Assembly: GCA_016720685.1 (NCBI GenBank)
Contig: JADKKC010000008.1
Coordinates: 3,581-67,580 of the forward strand
Reading direction: 5' to 3'
DNA length: 64,000 bases
DNA from: Zoogloea sp.
Lineage (GTDB): Bacteria > Pseudomonadota > Gammaproteobacteria > Burkholderiales > Rhodocyclaceae
Shown here: piece by piece, positions 8,592 to 17,764 of the stretch
Numbering within the stretch: position 1 is the first letter of the stretch
Layout: every line of letters begins with the position of its first letter
Program-made: the position numbers and the translations under genes
The notes under the pieces: model-generated
The model's database searches: none
What the model was told of the DNA's origin: nothing
What the model saw: the letters and a program-made list of their open reading frames with translations, nothing else

Positions 8592-9391
8592 GCCTGCGTC
8601 CAGCAGCCGAGGCCGATTTCCTGCCCGTGGGGCAGCCAGCAGGCAGCCTCTCTGACTTGGTCGTCAAGCCGGACCAGGGCGACCCCCGACAGGCGAGTGC
8701 CGAAGCTGCCGCGCGTGTAGTCGTAGGTCCGGCCGAGCCAGGGTTCGAGCGACGCCTGGGCCGCTGCGGCCGGGGCGCCATCGAGGCTCGGGCCGTGCAG
8801 CCGTTCGCTAGCTTCCAGGGCAAGCCCCCTGCCCGAGCAGCGCCCCCAGCCATGGTAGTCGCTGGTGTTCGGCTGCCAGCCGGCGAGAGTGATGCGCCCG
8901 CAGCCGGTTTTCAGCTCGCCTCCCAGACGCAGCGCGCCCAGCCACTCGGTGAGCGGACGGCCAGCCAGCGTCGCCGAGGAAAACCATACGCCGGCCCCGA
9001 TCCGTACGGGGCGGCCGGATGCATCGCGGTGGCCCAAGGTTTCGATTTCGTAGAGGGAGCCTTCGGCGGCGCTGCGCGTCGCCGGATCGAGCGCCACGTG
9101 GTTGTCGCCACCGAGCAGGGCTTCACCCCGGTCGGACCAGCCTTCGAGACGCCCATCGCCGCCGAGACAGAAGCCCGGCCCAAAGCGGGTGCTGGCGAGC
9201 ACCTCGTCGAGGGCAGCCCGGAAGTCCTTGCGCTGTCCCCCTTGTGCCGCCCCCACCAGGGCGGCCAGCGCGTAGCTGAAGAGGTGCCCCGGCACGAAGG
9301 TCCGACAGCGGGCGATCATGCCGGCACGGCCCGCGCCGACATGCAGCGGTGAAGCCAGCTCGAGTGCGAAGCTCGCAAATTGCATGCTCAT
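8588..9391 (-). CDS. RAMP protein, type III effector subunit
   Basis: The 267-residue product opens with a RAMP-like strand and loop, FALELASPLHVGAGRAGMIA, and later shows ALRLGGELKTGCGRI, a glycine-rich loop of the RAMP fold. It sits directly downstream of the Cmr4- and Cmr5-like genes (6-bp gap) and overlaps the Cas6-like gene, so it is most likely the Cmr6- or Cmr3-like subunit of the complex; I cannot decide which. No catalytic residues are expected. The frame is intact. Confidence 0.75.
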   Translation of the reverse strand: MSMQFASFALELASPLHVGAGRAGMIARCRTFVPGHLFSYALAALVGAAQGGQRKDFRAALDEVLASTRFGPGFCLGGDGRLEGWSDRGEALLGGDNHVALDPATRSAAEGSLYEIETLGHRDASGRPVRIGAGVWFSSATLAGRPLTEWLGALRLGGELKTGCGRITLAGWQPNTSDYHGWGRCSGRGLALEASERLHGPSLDGAPAAAAQASLEPWLGRTYDYTRGSFGTRLSGVALVRLDDQVREAACWLPHGQEIGLGCWTQA

Positions 9392-9396
9392 GGCGC

Positions 9397-9789
9397 TCAG
9401 TCCATACCCTTGGCCCGGTAGCGGCCATAGTTGAGGGCAAGCTCGACCAGTTGCTTGGTCAGCAGCAGGCGCCGCAGCGCCGTCGCGCCGTCTTCGCCGT
9501 CGCGCTGCTCACCAAGCCCTTTCCAGTAGCTGGGTTCATCGCGTTCTTCATGCAGGGGGGCCAGACCGGCCTGGGCCAGCAGCGCACGGCACGAACGCAG
9601 GATGTTGCGGGCGATCTCGGGCTCACCGTTGCGCTTGCGCGAGAAGAGGAAGAGCCCGAACGCGAACAGCCCCTGTTCGGCGAGTACGGCGGCGGCTTTG
9701 GTGATCAAGCGGTCGCAGTCGGATCCTGAGCCCTGAGCGGTCATGCCGAGGGAGGCCTGGGCGGCGAGGGGTTCAAGGTTCAGCATCAT
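9397..9789 (-). CDS. cmr5: Cmr5-like small subunit (Cas11)
   Basis: A 130-residue, mostly helical protein (MMLNLEPLAAQASLGMTAQG ... LNYGRYRAKGMD) starts with an ATGA overlap on the Cmr4-like gene. Position between two RAMP genes, size, and a C terminus with the Y-x-R-Y/A-K pattern fit the small subunit that lines the crRNA-target duplex in type III complexes. Sequence similarity in this family is weak, so the call rests largely on position. The start at 9789 is chosen because a longer frame upstream overlaps Cmr4 entirely. Confidence 0.75.
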   Translation of the reverse strand: MMLNLEPLAAQASLGMTAQGSGSDCDRLITKAAAVLAEQGLFAFGLFLFSRKRNGEPEIARNILRSCRALLAQAGLAPLHEERDEPSYWKGLGEQRDGEDGATALRRLLLTKQLVELALNYGRYRAKGMD

Positions 9790-10703
9790 TTGGCAGCCTC
9801 CAGGTGAACCGCCATGCGTCCAAAGCCTCGCGTGGTCATGCCACCCAGCCCGAGGGCACCGGCGGTGTGCAGCGCACCTTCGACCAGCGTGCGGGCGCGG
9901 GCGATGTCGGTTCGGAAGCGCAGGTCGTCGAAATCCACCGCACCGAGGTACAAGGTGCCGCGCGGTGCGGCCTCGTAGGTGAACAAGGCAGTCTCTGCGG
10001 CGGCGCCGGTTTCGAAGTCGATCGACACCGAGGTCCGGGTTTCCAGATTGCTGTTCACCAGGGCCGGGAACAGGTTGTCGTGCACGACCACCAGCGAACG
10101 CTGGATCTGTTCCATGGCCTGCTTGAGCGACTCGGGGGCGGTGGCGCCGGGCTTCGGAAAGGGCAGCGTCCGGCATTCGGCGTCGAGCAGCAGCCAGCCC
10201 AGGTTGAGCTTTTGCCGGCCCTTGTCACCTTGCAGGAATATCTGATCTTCGCTGGCGGGGCGCGGAGGGGCCTTGCAGCCTGCACGTTCGAGCAAGGTGG
10301 CGGTCGTCACCCAACGCGGGCCAAGCATCGTCGGCACTGGCAGGGCCAGGATCTCCGCATCCCGAAAACTGACCATGCCTATGCGCGAGCTGCCGCCTTC
10401 CTCGCCGGCGGAGTAGCCAAAGACACTGGCCACTGGGTCAGCCTCGGCCCGATGGGCCGGTTTCGGCTTTTTCTTGTCCAGAACCCAGGCTGCATAGGCA
10501 GCGGCCTGTTCGCGCTCACGGTCATCGGCAAGCATATGCAGCGCGGCGCTGCGTGTCGCGCCACTGATCGAGGAGCCTGGGATCTTGGGCAACTGGGTCG
10601 ATGCATCGCGGAGAATGGTCAGGTCGACCCGACCGAGCCGGTAACCACCGGCCCCGACATGGGTCGGATCGAGGGCGTAAAGGTAAAGCGGGTGAGCTTG
10701 CAT
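9786..10703 (-). CDS. cmr4: Cmr4-like Cas7 backbone protein
   Basis: Cmr4 forms the helical backbone along the crRNA and cuts target RNA every six nucleotides. The product shows the family order: LYLYALDPTHVGAGGYRLGR near the N terminus, an aspartate-containing stretch (VDLTILRDASTQLPKIPGSS), SGATRSAALH, then RIGMVSFRDAEILALPVPT, and near the C terminus LGLGGMTTRGFGRM, the glycine-rich loop. Length 305 residues is normal. The Asp in VDLTILRD is a candidate for the RNA-cleaving residue by analogy. It follows the cas10 stop by 12 bp. Confidence 0.87.
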   Translation of the reverse strand: MQAHPLYLYALDPTHVGAGGYRLGRVDLTILRDASTQLPKIPGSSISGATRSAALHMLADDREREQAAAYAAWVLDKKKPKPAHRAEADPVASVFGYSAGEEGGSSRIGMVSFRDAEILALPVPTMLGPRWVTTATLLERAGCKAPPRPASEDQIFLQGDKGRQKLNLGWLLLDAECRTLPFPKPGATAPESLKQAMEQIQRSLVVVHDNLFPALVNSNLETRTSVSIDFETGAAAETALFTYEAAPRGTLYLGAVDFDDLRFRTDIARARTLVEGALHTAGALGLGGMTTRGFGRMAVHLEAAK

Positions 10704-10715
10704 GCTGTCCTCTTT

Positions 10716-13520
10716 TTATGCGTTAAGCGGCTCGCGCGCAGTGCGCGCAATGTCCTGGCGGCCGTTGTGGCCGATGAAGTCGATCCATTCGCAGGCGTCG
10801 AAGAAGCGCCCATTGGCGATGGCTTCGGCCAGCCCGGCCCGCAGCGCCGCCTGGTCGCGGCCGGGGCGCTCGCGGGCCAGCAGCGCCTCGACGAAGCCCA
10901 GCCAGGCCAGCCGTCCCGATTCCTGCAAAGCGACTGGTACATCCCGCACCCAGGCGCCATGGGTTTCCGAGAGCTGGGTCAGGACGCCCTTGAGCTTCGA
11001 GACCGGCCAGCGGGTGGCCGTGATGAGCTGGTTCAGGCCGAGCGTCGAGCCGGCCCCGCGCGCGCCATCGGCGTACTGTTCGAGGTGGTGGGCCGGCCGC
11101 CCCTCTGCCCCGAAGACCAGGTGCGGACGCACCAGCAGGCCGTCCCGCTCGCTGTAGCGCAGGGCATGACGGCGGGTGGTGGTTTCTAGATGGACAAAAT
11201 CGAAGCTGGACGGTGGTACCAGCACTTGGTCTCCGGGCTGTAGTTCCCGCATGTGCAGCACCCGTTCGGGGCCTTCCAGCGCCTTGCCACCCTGGGTCAG
11301 GGCGATCACGTGGGGCAACCAGGCGTCTTCCCGCTCGGGGTCGGCCGTTGCCAGATCGACCTGCCAGACGAGTTCCCCGTCCGCGGTCTGCCAGTGCAGT
11401 TCACGCAGGCGGCCCGGCTTGTCCTCGGCGCGAATCAGTGTCCAGTGCTGCCAGGGCATGCGGGTGATCCGCGATTCGAGGCGCCGCAAGGCGTCGAGGG
11501 CCACATACATGGGGAACTTGTCGCGGAAGGCCACTGCGCTGACGTGCGGCGCAAAACCACCACGCACCTTCGAGAAGGCCTGGGCCAGACGCTGCTGGAT
11601 CAGCGTCAGCGCCATGTCGGCGTCGGCGCCGGCGCCGGCGATGATCAGGCTGACGCCTCGCCCATCGAGAGTCAACGGGATCACGCAGCCTTGGGTGAGT
11701 CCGTGCACTTCAGCCAGCAGGGCCTTCCATTCGCCCTGCAGGTCTTCCCACAGGCGGGCCAGGCGGGCCGGCGAGGCGTGGCGGCGCATTGCGAAGAGCG
11801 CCAGGCGGTCGCCGTCGGCGTGTTGCGGGCGGATCAGGCCGAGGGCCGCGACCCGCGGGTCGCCCGTCTCGGTGAGCGGCGCGCTCTCGCGCAGCAGAAA
11901 TTCCTCGGCGACCTGCAGGCCCCGTTGCAGCGGGTCGGGGGCTTCGGCGCGGCCGTCCCTCTTGCCCAGCCAGTTTTGCTCGCCCAGCAAAATCCGCGCA
12001 TCGTCCTGGCGCTTGCCGGTCAGCTTGGATGGATCCTTGCGCAGGTCGGCCATCACGCCGCCCAGGGTCGCCGCGAGGGCATTCGGATCCAGGGGGTTCG
12101 TCTTGAGGCTGCGGGATGGCCGGGCAAGTTGGGTCACCAGCGCGTTGCCGCTGGCGATCCAGTCCCCATCGACCTGCACCGACAGCAGCACCGCCCGGCG
12201 GTTGCCACCGCCCCGCAGCCCGCAGAGCTCCTGCAGGTTGAAGGTCTCGGGTTCGATGCCGAAGCTGGCCAGGGCCCGGTCCCGGCGCAGTGCCTTGGCC
12301 TCGCGCCCGGCGCGGGTCTTGTCACCGAAGGCGCTGCATTCGCCGCACAGCCGGGTTTCGTCGAGGGCGCTGCCCTCTTGATCGGCGGCGAGGGCCGGCC
12401 GCAACCCGCATTGGGGGCAGATCTGGACCTGACCACCCATGCCAGGTGCCCCCGCCCACTGCGCCCGCAGCTCATCAACGCCGGCCTGGCGGTACAGCAC
12501 CCGCTCCGGTTGCGGCCGTGACAGCGCCTCCCGGTAGTCGGTCAGGTAAAGGATCGCGTCTGACCAGGCCAGGCGGTAGGCGGTGCCGGTGCCGAGGCGA
12601 GCGATCAGGATATCGGTGTGCGCCGCGAGGACTTCGACAACATGAGTGCGAAACAACCCCTCCGATGCGGCGCCATCATCCCCCTCGAAGAAACCCGGGA
12701 CGAGGACGAGCGCACCATCGTCGTCGGCGTAGATCAGATTGCCGATCGCAAGCCGCTCCTCGACCAGGCTGCGCAGCGCGTCGAGGATCTCCGTGCGGGC
12801 CTGGGCGAGGCTGAACAGGGTCACCGGCCGCAGCGCCCGCGCGGTCAGGGCTGCCCAGTCCCAGCGGATGCCGAGCAGGCGGAAGCGGACCCGTCCCAGG
12901 CGCCCAAAATCGAACAGGCCCTTGGTGTCGATCAGGTGGGTGAAGCTGCCGCGCAGAACCCCTTCGGCGACGGCAGCCTTGAAATGGCTGGCCGCCGAAC
13001 GGGAGTGATGCCACAGGCTCACGTCATTGGTCGGACGGCGGGTTTCGCCGAGGGCGGTGCGCAGCACCGGCTCCAGCGCGGCGATCAGGGCCTGTCGGGT
13101 GGCAACTAGATCCTGGGTCGCATCGTCCTTCAGCAAAATCCGGTTGGCGGCCTCTATGGCTGCCTGCCAGGCCTGTGCCAACGTGTGCGTGTCATACGGA
13201 GCAGCACGCAGGCCTAAGGTATTGGCGATCTCGGCCTGGCTGGCCTGTTGCTCCCCGCCCTTGCTGCCGCCTGAGCCCTTGTCGAGCGCCGAGTCACGCC
13301 AGTCCGCGCCAAACAGGTACAGATCGCCCAGGAAGGACAGCGCAGCTTCGGGGAAGTGCTTACCCGCATGATGCTGCCGCAAGGGGCCGGCGAGCCCCAT
13401 CATCTGCGCCGAGGCCGGGACGCCGAACTCCTCGGGCAGGGCGAGCACCTTCGCCCAAGCACCATCCTCGCGCAGGCGGTTCAGCAGAGCGTCGAGCACC
13501 GGATTTCTGCGCTCCTCCAC
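10716..13520 (-). CDS. csx11: Csx11-like Cas10 large subunit, lacking its first HD part
   Basis: The 934-residue product (GTG start) is a Cas10-type large subunit. The end of an HD-type domain is seen (HHAGKHFPEAALSFLGDLYL, then FGADWRDSALDKG). A first palm ends IGNLIYADDDGALVLVPG. A four-cysteine zinc motif (CPQC ... CGEC, near residues 369-392) follows, then a second palm-like segment with LIQQRLAQAFSKVRGGFAPH and AVAFRDKFPMYVALDALRRL. The last two patterns are what I associate with the Csx11 family. No GGDD is present in either palm, so cyclic oligoadenylate synthesis is doubtful. The missing HD start is encoded in another frame at 13481-13726. Confidence 0.75.
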   Translation of the reverse strand: MEERRNPVLDALLNRLREDGAWAKVLALPEEFGVPASAQMMGLAGPLRQHHAGKHFPEAALSFLGDLYLFGADWRDSALDKGSGGSKGGEQQASQAEIANTLGLRAAPYDTHTLAQAWQAAIEAANRILLKDDATQDLVATRQALIAALEPVLRTALGETRRPTNDVSLWHHSRSAASHFKAAVAEGVLRGSFTHLIDTKGLFDFGRLGRVRFRLLGIRWDWAALTARALRPVTLFSLAQARTEILDALRSLVEERLAIGNLIYADDDGALVLVPGFFEGDDGAASEGLFRTHVVEVLAAHTDILIARLGTGTAYRLAWSDAILYLTDYREALSRPQPERVLYRQAGVDELRAQWAGAPGMGGQVQICPQCGLRPALAADQEGSALDETRLCGECSAFGDKTRAGREAKALRRDRALASFGIEPETFNLQELCGLRGGGNRRAVLLSVQVDGDWIASGNALVTQLARPSRSLKTNPLDPNALAATLGGVMADLRKDPSKLTGKRQDDARILLGEQNWLGKRDGRAEAPDPLQRGLQVAEEFLLRESAPLTETGDPRVAALGLIRPQHADGDRLALFAMRRHASPARLARLWEDLQGEWKALLAEVHGLTQGCVIPLTLDGRGVSLIIAGAGADADMALTLIQQRLAQAFSKVRGGFAPHVSAVAFRDKFPMYVALDALRRLESRITRMPWQHWTLIRAEDKPGRLRELHWQTADGELVWQVDLATADPEREDAWLPHVIALTQGGKALEGPERVLHMRELQPGDQVLVPPSSFDFVHLETTTRRHALRYSERDGLLVRPHLVFGAEGRPAHHLEQYADGARGAGSTLGLNQLITATRWPVSKLKGVLTQLSETHGAWVRDVPVALQESGRLAWLGFVEALLARERPGRDQAALRAGLAEAIANGRFFDACEWIDFIGHNGRQDIARTAREPLNA

Positions 13521-13726
13521 ATCGGGATGGGAGCATCCGGCTCAAGGATCGCCCCGTGGCCTTGGTTGATGCCGTTGATCGTCCAGTCCTTGTCTAGTTG
13601 CAGGCCGCCACCGGCGAGTTTCTCCCGCGCGAAGCCGGGATGGAGTTTGCCGAAATCATGCAACAGGCCGGCGATCTCGCAGGCCAGCACAAGGTCGCGC
13701 AGGGCGGGTTTCAGCGTGCTGTTCAT
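13481..13726 (-). pseudogene. HD-domain N terminus of Cas10, in a different frame
   Basis: An ATG at 13726, overlapping the preceding RAMP stop, opens a frame reading MNSTLKPALRDLVLACEIAG and LLHDFGKLHPGF, an HD phosphohydrolase signature (H-D with downstream K), then GHGAILEPDAPIP. The frame then becomes meaningless and stops at 13481, while the cas10 frame takes up the expected sequence at 13520. So one HD-Cas10 protein has been split by a frameshift near 13520-13530. A separately translated HD peptide is the less likely alternative, because the second half of the HD domain is in the other frame. Confidence 0.7.
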
Positions 13727-14824
13727 CACGCACCCTCCGCGATCTTGAGGGCGAGTTCCCGCCAGGAATCCTCGCCGCGCAGCGCGAGGTCGCGCGGCCA
13801 TTTCTGCGTCCAGCCGCGGGCCTGGCATTGAGCTTCGATCGGCACGATGCCCCCATAGCCGGCGCGGCGCTTGGCGCCCAGGCCCAGCTGCGGCAGCCAG
13901 GCCGCGCAGGCCATCACGAGACGGGCCGTCGCGTCGCACCGTCGCTTCGTCGGCCTCGGCCGCCGCCGCCGGATTGGCGTAAAAGAAGGCCAGCTCGCCG
14001 CGGACCGGCTTGCCGTCCTGGGTCATCGGGGCAATCGCCTCGAACTGGATGGGCACGGTGCCCATGCCCGTCGCCCTATCCTTGGGGTTCAGCAGCAGAT
14101 ATTGAATGTGCTCGAACCACACCGGCGTGCAATGCAGTCGGCCGGACGAGGAGGGTAGGGCTTCTTCCGCCGCGGGCGTCTCGCTCCCGTCGCTCGCCAG
14201 GCCGAAGAGGCGCAGCGCGCTGCCATCCCCCCGCCTGAAGGCGGCGGTTTTGGCGGCGGCATCCTTGCCATGCAGCGCCTGATCTCCCGGAAAGGCGTGC
14301 CGGTAGGCATCTGCCAGCAGGCCCTTCAGCGAACCCGCCGCCAGGTGCGGAACACTGAACACATGATCCTTGCGAGCAGGGTTGTCGAACAGGTAGAAGG
14401 GGGCGTCGTCGCGCGTCAGGAGGGGCGTGGTCAGCGTGAAGCCTAGACGCAGCAGAGCCGAGCGCTGCGGCAGGTGGGCGAGATCAGGCAGGGTCTCGCG
14501 CAGCGCGGCGGCGCGGTGCTCGGCCACCCCGTCACAGCGTTTGGCGACGGCCGCGCCCTGTCCGACCCCGCTGCCGTCGCGGTCGACGAAATGGCGGTGC
14601 AGGAAGAAGCGGCGGAGGATCGTGACTGGATCCTTGGCCTCCCTTGCGCCCTTGATCTCCTTCTGCAGATCCCGGTCACCGAGCTCGACGCCAGCCAGTT
14701 CTGAACGAATGAAGGCCTCCGGATCGCGGATGCGGGCGGCCTGGGCAAGAGCCAGTTGCGCGAGGACTTGCCAGCGCTTTCCCGAAGTTTCGGCCGCGCC
14801 CTCGGCGAGAAAATCGAAATTCAT
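13726..14824 (-). pseudogene. RAMP subunit with a frameshift near its C terminus
   Basis: From ATG at 14824 the frame reads MNFDFLAEGAAETSGKRWQV, then LRLGFTLTTPLLTRDDAPFY and VPHLAAGSLKGLLADAYRHA, a RAMP-like arrangement with the S-L-K-G/R segment. Later GMGTVPIQFEAIAPM is also typical. At about 13920 the frame must shift, since the expected glycine-rich loop, QLGLGAKRRAGYGGIVPIEA, and a stop at 13726 are in the neighbouring frame. It lies between cmr1 and cas10 in the operon. Which Cmr subunit it represents is not clear; Cmr6-like is a guess. Confidence 0.7.
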
Positions 14825-15870
14825 CACAGTCCTGCCAGTTGGTTGATCCAGGGGATCGGGTTGGTGAGGTGCTTGCCGCCGAATTGCCAGGCGGTGGGGG
14901 TCATCACGCTCCAGCCGCTGTCGAGGCCTGCGCTCAGTGCTTCCCGGATGCGTTTGAACGCTGCCTCGCGCGCTATTTTGGCTGTCTCGCCCTCGAATTC
15001 CAGGCGGATGAAGAGGCGCACGAACCATTTGTCCTCGCGCTTGAAGGCTGCCGAGACGTCGACACCGGAGGCCCACTCGCCAAGGGCGCCCATCAGTCGG
15101 TGACGGATCGCGCGCCAGGAGCTTTCATCCAGTTCCGCATCGCCGGCCGCCTGGGGGCGCAGCCAGGCGCGCAAGTGAGCGCGGATCTGCAGGCCCAACT
15201 CGATGCGCTGCTCGCGATTAAGTGTGACATTGCGCGCGCCCGCCGACGGTTTCAGTTAGAGATCGGCGAAAACGCAGCGTAACAGCGAAAATCCCGCGCC
15301 ACGGCGGGTTTCGTCAAGGGCCAGCGCTGTAGCCGGGGGCAGGCCTTCTGCCTCGACAACTCCCATCCCGAACTGGTCCTTCGCGCAGAAGCTCGCGTGG
15401 CGGGCCTGGATACGCAGCGCAATCATCAGCAGGTTCCAGTCTTCGTCGCTGATCCCCAAGGGCAGCAGGGACAACCCCAGCGTGCCCTCCATCGCGGGGC
15501 TGCCGTTGAAATACCAGCTCGAATCTTTCTGGGTCCTGTCCTGCTTGGGAATCTTGATCGGTCTCTCTGGCAGGGAGATCCGCTGCAGGCCGCTCGTATC
15601 GATCCGGAGTGATACCCCTTTGGCGCTGGGTTTTTGCTCGCGGGTGCCCGCATTTCCCCACACCCGCGCTTCAAATCCGGAATCGCCGACGGCACGCGCG
15701 ACGAGCCCCGAAAACGCCCGGATGCTCCCGAGCAGGCCCGATGAATGCAGCTGGTCGCCGCGCTGGCCGATGCCGCCCGTGTAGAGCGGGGTCAGGGTCT
15801 TGAGTCGCAGGCGTACCTCCTGGCCATAAACATCCTGGAAGCCGGCGAAGCAGTCGAGCGGTGAGGTCAT
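14824..15870 (-). pseudogene. cmr1: Cmr1-like subunit split by an in-frame TAA
   Basis: ATG at 15870, behind an AAAGGGGA ribosome site, begins MTSPLDCFAGFQDVYGQEVR and continues RLKTLTPLYTGGIGQRGDQL then LLGSIRAFSGLVARAV, the start of a Cmr1-type RAMP. A glycine-rich segment CAKDQFGMGVVEAEG follows. A TAA at 15256-15258 stops it after 204 codons. The same frame stays open for about 143 codons more and reads RIELGLQIRAHLRAWLRPQ, RAIRHRLMGALGEWASGVDV and KWFVRLFIRL, which fits the C-terminal half of Cmr1. No good start codon lies after the TAA, so a nonsense mutation or base error is more likely than two genes. First gene of the cas operon. Confidence 0.7.
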
Positions 15871-16183
15871 CGTTTTCGATCCCCTTTGTGATGGATGGAG
15901 CGCTGTGCCATGGCTGCCTGAAAATGGCTGCACGCCTGGGTGCCTAGCATTGAAATTTCATTTTTTAATGATGTCACGTTTGAAAAATCTTATGAAACCG
16001 CTTTGCCATTGGAATCCGGATGTCGATGCACCTGCTGACGTAACGCGGGAAGGCGAGGAATTTTGAAGGCCTCCGCAAACTTTTTGATGGGTATTTTTCG
16101 TGGGAGGAGCGCGAGTCTTTGAAATCCCGCGAAGGCCTCGCGTTGTGAGGGAAAGCATTCCCGACAACGACCAGGAGCCCACC
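15871..16183. promoter_or_regulatory. divergent intergenic region between the cas operon and the glycine-zipper gene
   Basis: The two genes point away from each other, so promoters for both should be here. It holds an AT-rich centre (15950-15990) and a near-palindrome cgcgaaggcctcgcg (about 16128-16142) close to the right-hand gene. The ribosome site for the right-hand gene is aggagccc just before its ATG. No clear -35/-10 pair could be assigned by eye. Confidence 0.5.
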
Positions 16184-17005
16184 ATGAGCACGTCCACCAA
16201 GACTTCCCAGACCGCATCGGCCGGCAAACTCGGCTATGAAGGCACGCTTGTCAGCCGTTCGCTGCAAAGAGCGGGTCGCAACCCCAATCTCAAGGGCCAT
16301 ATCCATGAAATCATGGTCAAGGACGCCCGCAACCTCGCCGATCTACTCAATGGGCGTAGCACCGAACTGACCAGGAGCACGACGGCCAAGGCGGTCGATC
16401 TGGTCACGATGAAGGGCGGCAAGGTCGTCGAGCGGCTGCAGCTCAAGGACAGCGTGTCGCCCGCTTCGATCAACAAGCTCGTACGCCAGGTCGCAGATGG
16501 CAAGTACCGTAGCACCCAGCTTGTCGGGACGAAGGAAACCACCGAACTGGCCAACGCAGCCTTCAAGAAGGCGGGGTTGAGCAAGCGGATGGCGAGCTCC
16601 GGCACCTCGTCGAACACGACGACCAGCCTCGCCCAACGGGCAGGGGCGAGTGGTGCGGGTACGCTGGGTGGTGCGGTGAGGCATGCCGCGAAGTCCGGTG
16701 GCGCGGCGGGCGCGGCGGTCGGAGCTGGCGTCGAAGTCATCAGCGGCGTCTCCGACCTCATCAACGGCCGCCGCGACGCCGGAGAGGTCACGGGCGCGGT
16801 GGTCAAGGCCGGCGCCAAGGGCTATGCCAGCGGAGCAGCGGCCGGTGCGGCCGCGACGGCTGGCGGTGCCGTGGTGGCCAGCGGACTAGCCACCGTCGGC
16901 GCTGGGGCGGGCATCACCGCGGCCGCGGCAGTCGTCGCTCCGGTGGTCATCGGCGCCGCTGCAGCCTACGCTGTCTGCGAAGTCTTCGACTGGCTGTTCG
17001 ATTAA
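16184..17005 (+). CDS. glycine-zipper, probable membrane protein
   Basis: A 273-residue protein starting MSTSTKTSQTASAGKLGYEG. The first half is soluble and charged. The C-terminal half is extremely rich in Gly and Ala with long hydrophobic runs, e.g. GAAAGAAATAGGAVVASGLA and VGAGAGITAAAAVVAPVVIG, ending CEVFDWLFD. Such glycine zippers insert into or pack within membranes. I do not recognise the family. It lies alone on the plus strand between the cas operon and CRISPR array 2. A membrane-acting effector, or a structural protein, are both possible; only the composition is seen. Confidence 0.7.
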   Translation: MSTSTKTSQTASAGKLGYEGTLVSRSLQRAGRNPNLKGHIHEIMVKDARNLADLLNGRSTELTRSTTAKAVDLVTMKGGKVVERLQLKDSVSPASINKLVRQVADGKYRSTQLVGTKETTELANAAFKKAGLSKRMASSGTSSNTTTSLAQRAGASGAGTLGGAVRHAAKSGGAAGAAVGAGVEVISGVSDLINGRRDAGEVTGAVVKAGAKGYASGAAAGAAATAGGAVVASGLATVGAGAGITAAAAVVAPVVIGAAAAYAVCEVFDWLFD

Positions 17006-17137
17006 CTTCCTCAGGCCGCACGCCCCGCCTGGGGGCGCGTGACCGAAGGCCGGTGCCGATTCTTTTGTGGGGGAGAGGTGGAAATGAATTTGCCCCATAG
17101 GAAGGCGTGCCTCCCTATGGGGCGCTTTCTACTGGAC

Positions 17138-17465
17138 GCGGAGAGCACCCATCAACGGGCAGACCATCCGGGCACGGCAGCGATATGCGTGGTGCATCCC
17201 CTGCGGAATTGTCACAAAGCCCTATCAACTGGCAGACCATCCGGACTGCGCATCATGCTCACGGTTGACCACACCGAAGACGAGTCACAAAGCCCTATCA
17301 ACGGGCAGACCATCCGGACACACCAACAACCGTATCCACCTCGGCACCTGGACCGACGTCACAAAGCCCTATCAACGGGCAGACCATCCGGACCCCTCAC
17401 CACGATCTGAACCACTTCCCCGGCAAGCCGTCACAAAGCCCTATCAACGGGCAGACCATCCGGAC
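17138..17465 (-). CRISPR. CRISPR array 2 (5 repeats, 4 spacers)
   Basis: Repeats at 17138-17173 (degenerate), 17211-17246, 17284-17319, 17358-17393 and 17430-17465. Spacers are 37, 37, 38 and 36 nt. The repeat differs from that of array 1 by CCATCCGGAC instead of CCGTCCGGAC; the copy at 17211 also has ACTGG for ACGGG. The decayed repeat is at the left, so the leader is at the right and transcription runs leftward. The array follows the 3' end of the vWA-PP2C operon. Confidence 0.93.
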
Positions 17466-17650
17466 TGCCACCCTGGAAAGCCGCGTGCTGCCTGGCTTTC
17501 CAGCCCCAAAAAGGTGTACCACCCGAATGGCAAGCCAAAAAATCCTTTCGGCATCGACCAAAAATCAGGTGTTCCACGTTTTCAAGCCCTTGCATCTGGG
17601 TGAACCCCCTCAAAAAAGGGTGACTATCCACTTACGGAATCCGTCTCAAA
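17466..17650 (-). promoter_or_regulatory. CRISPR leader 2
   Basis: Homologous to leaders 1 and 3, with the same ordered blocks (cctggctttcc, ccccaaaaaggtg, gcaagccaaaaaa, catctgggtgaacccc). It separates the array from the stop of the vWA-PP2C gene at 17765. Confidence 0.8.
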
Positions 17651-17764
17651 ATGTAGCAGGTTTCGGGCGCGGCGTGGATTTTACGACGCCTTTGCGCGGC
17701 ACTTCGACGCAAGCATCCGGGATGCCGGCAGCCTGCTTTTCGCGCCATTTGGGACAGGGCGCGC

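Noticed and set aside
9804..12521. Long open frames on the plus strand (9804-11189, 11253-12521)
   Set aside because: They lie opposite the cmr4 and cas10 genes and have Arg/Gly/Gln-biased, motif-free sequence, as expected for the antisense of GC-rich genes.
12660..12760. IYADDDG read as a GGDD cyclase motif
   Set aside because: It is in the first palm, before the zinc motif, and lacks the two glycines; canonical GGDD is in the second palm.
13481..13520. Programmed frameshift joining HD and Cas10
   Set aside because: No slippery heptamer or stimulatory hairpin was seen at the junction, and other nearby genes carry similar unexplained indels.
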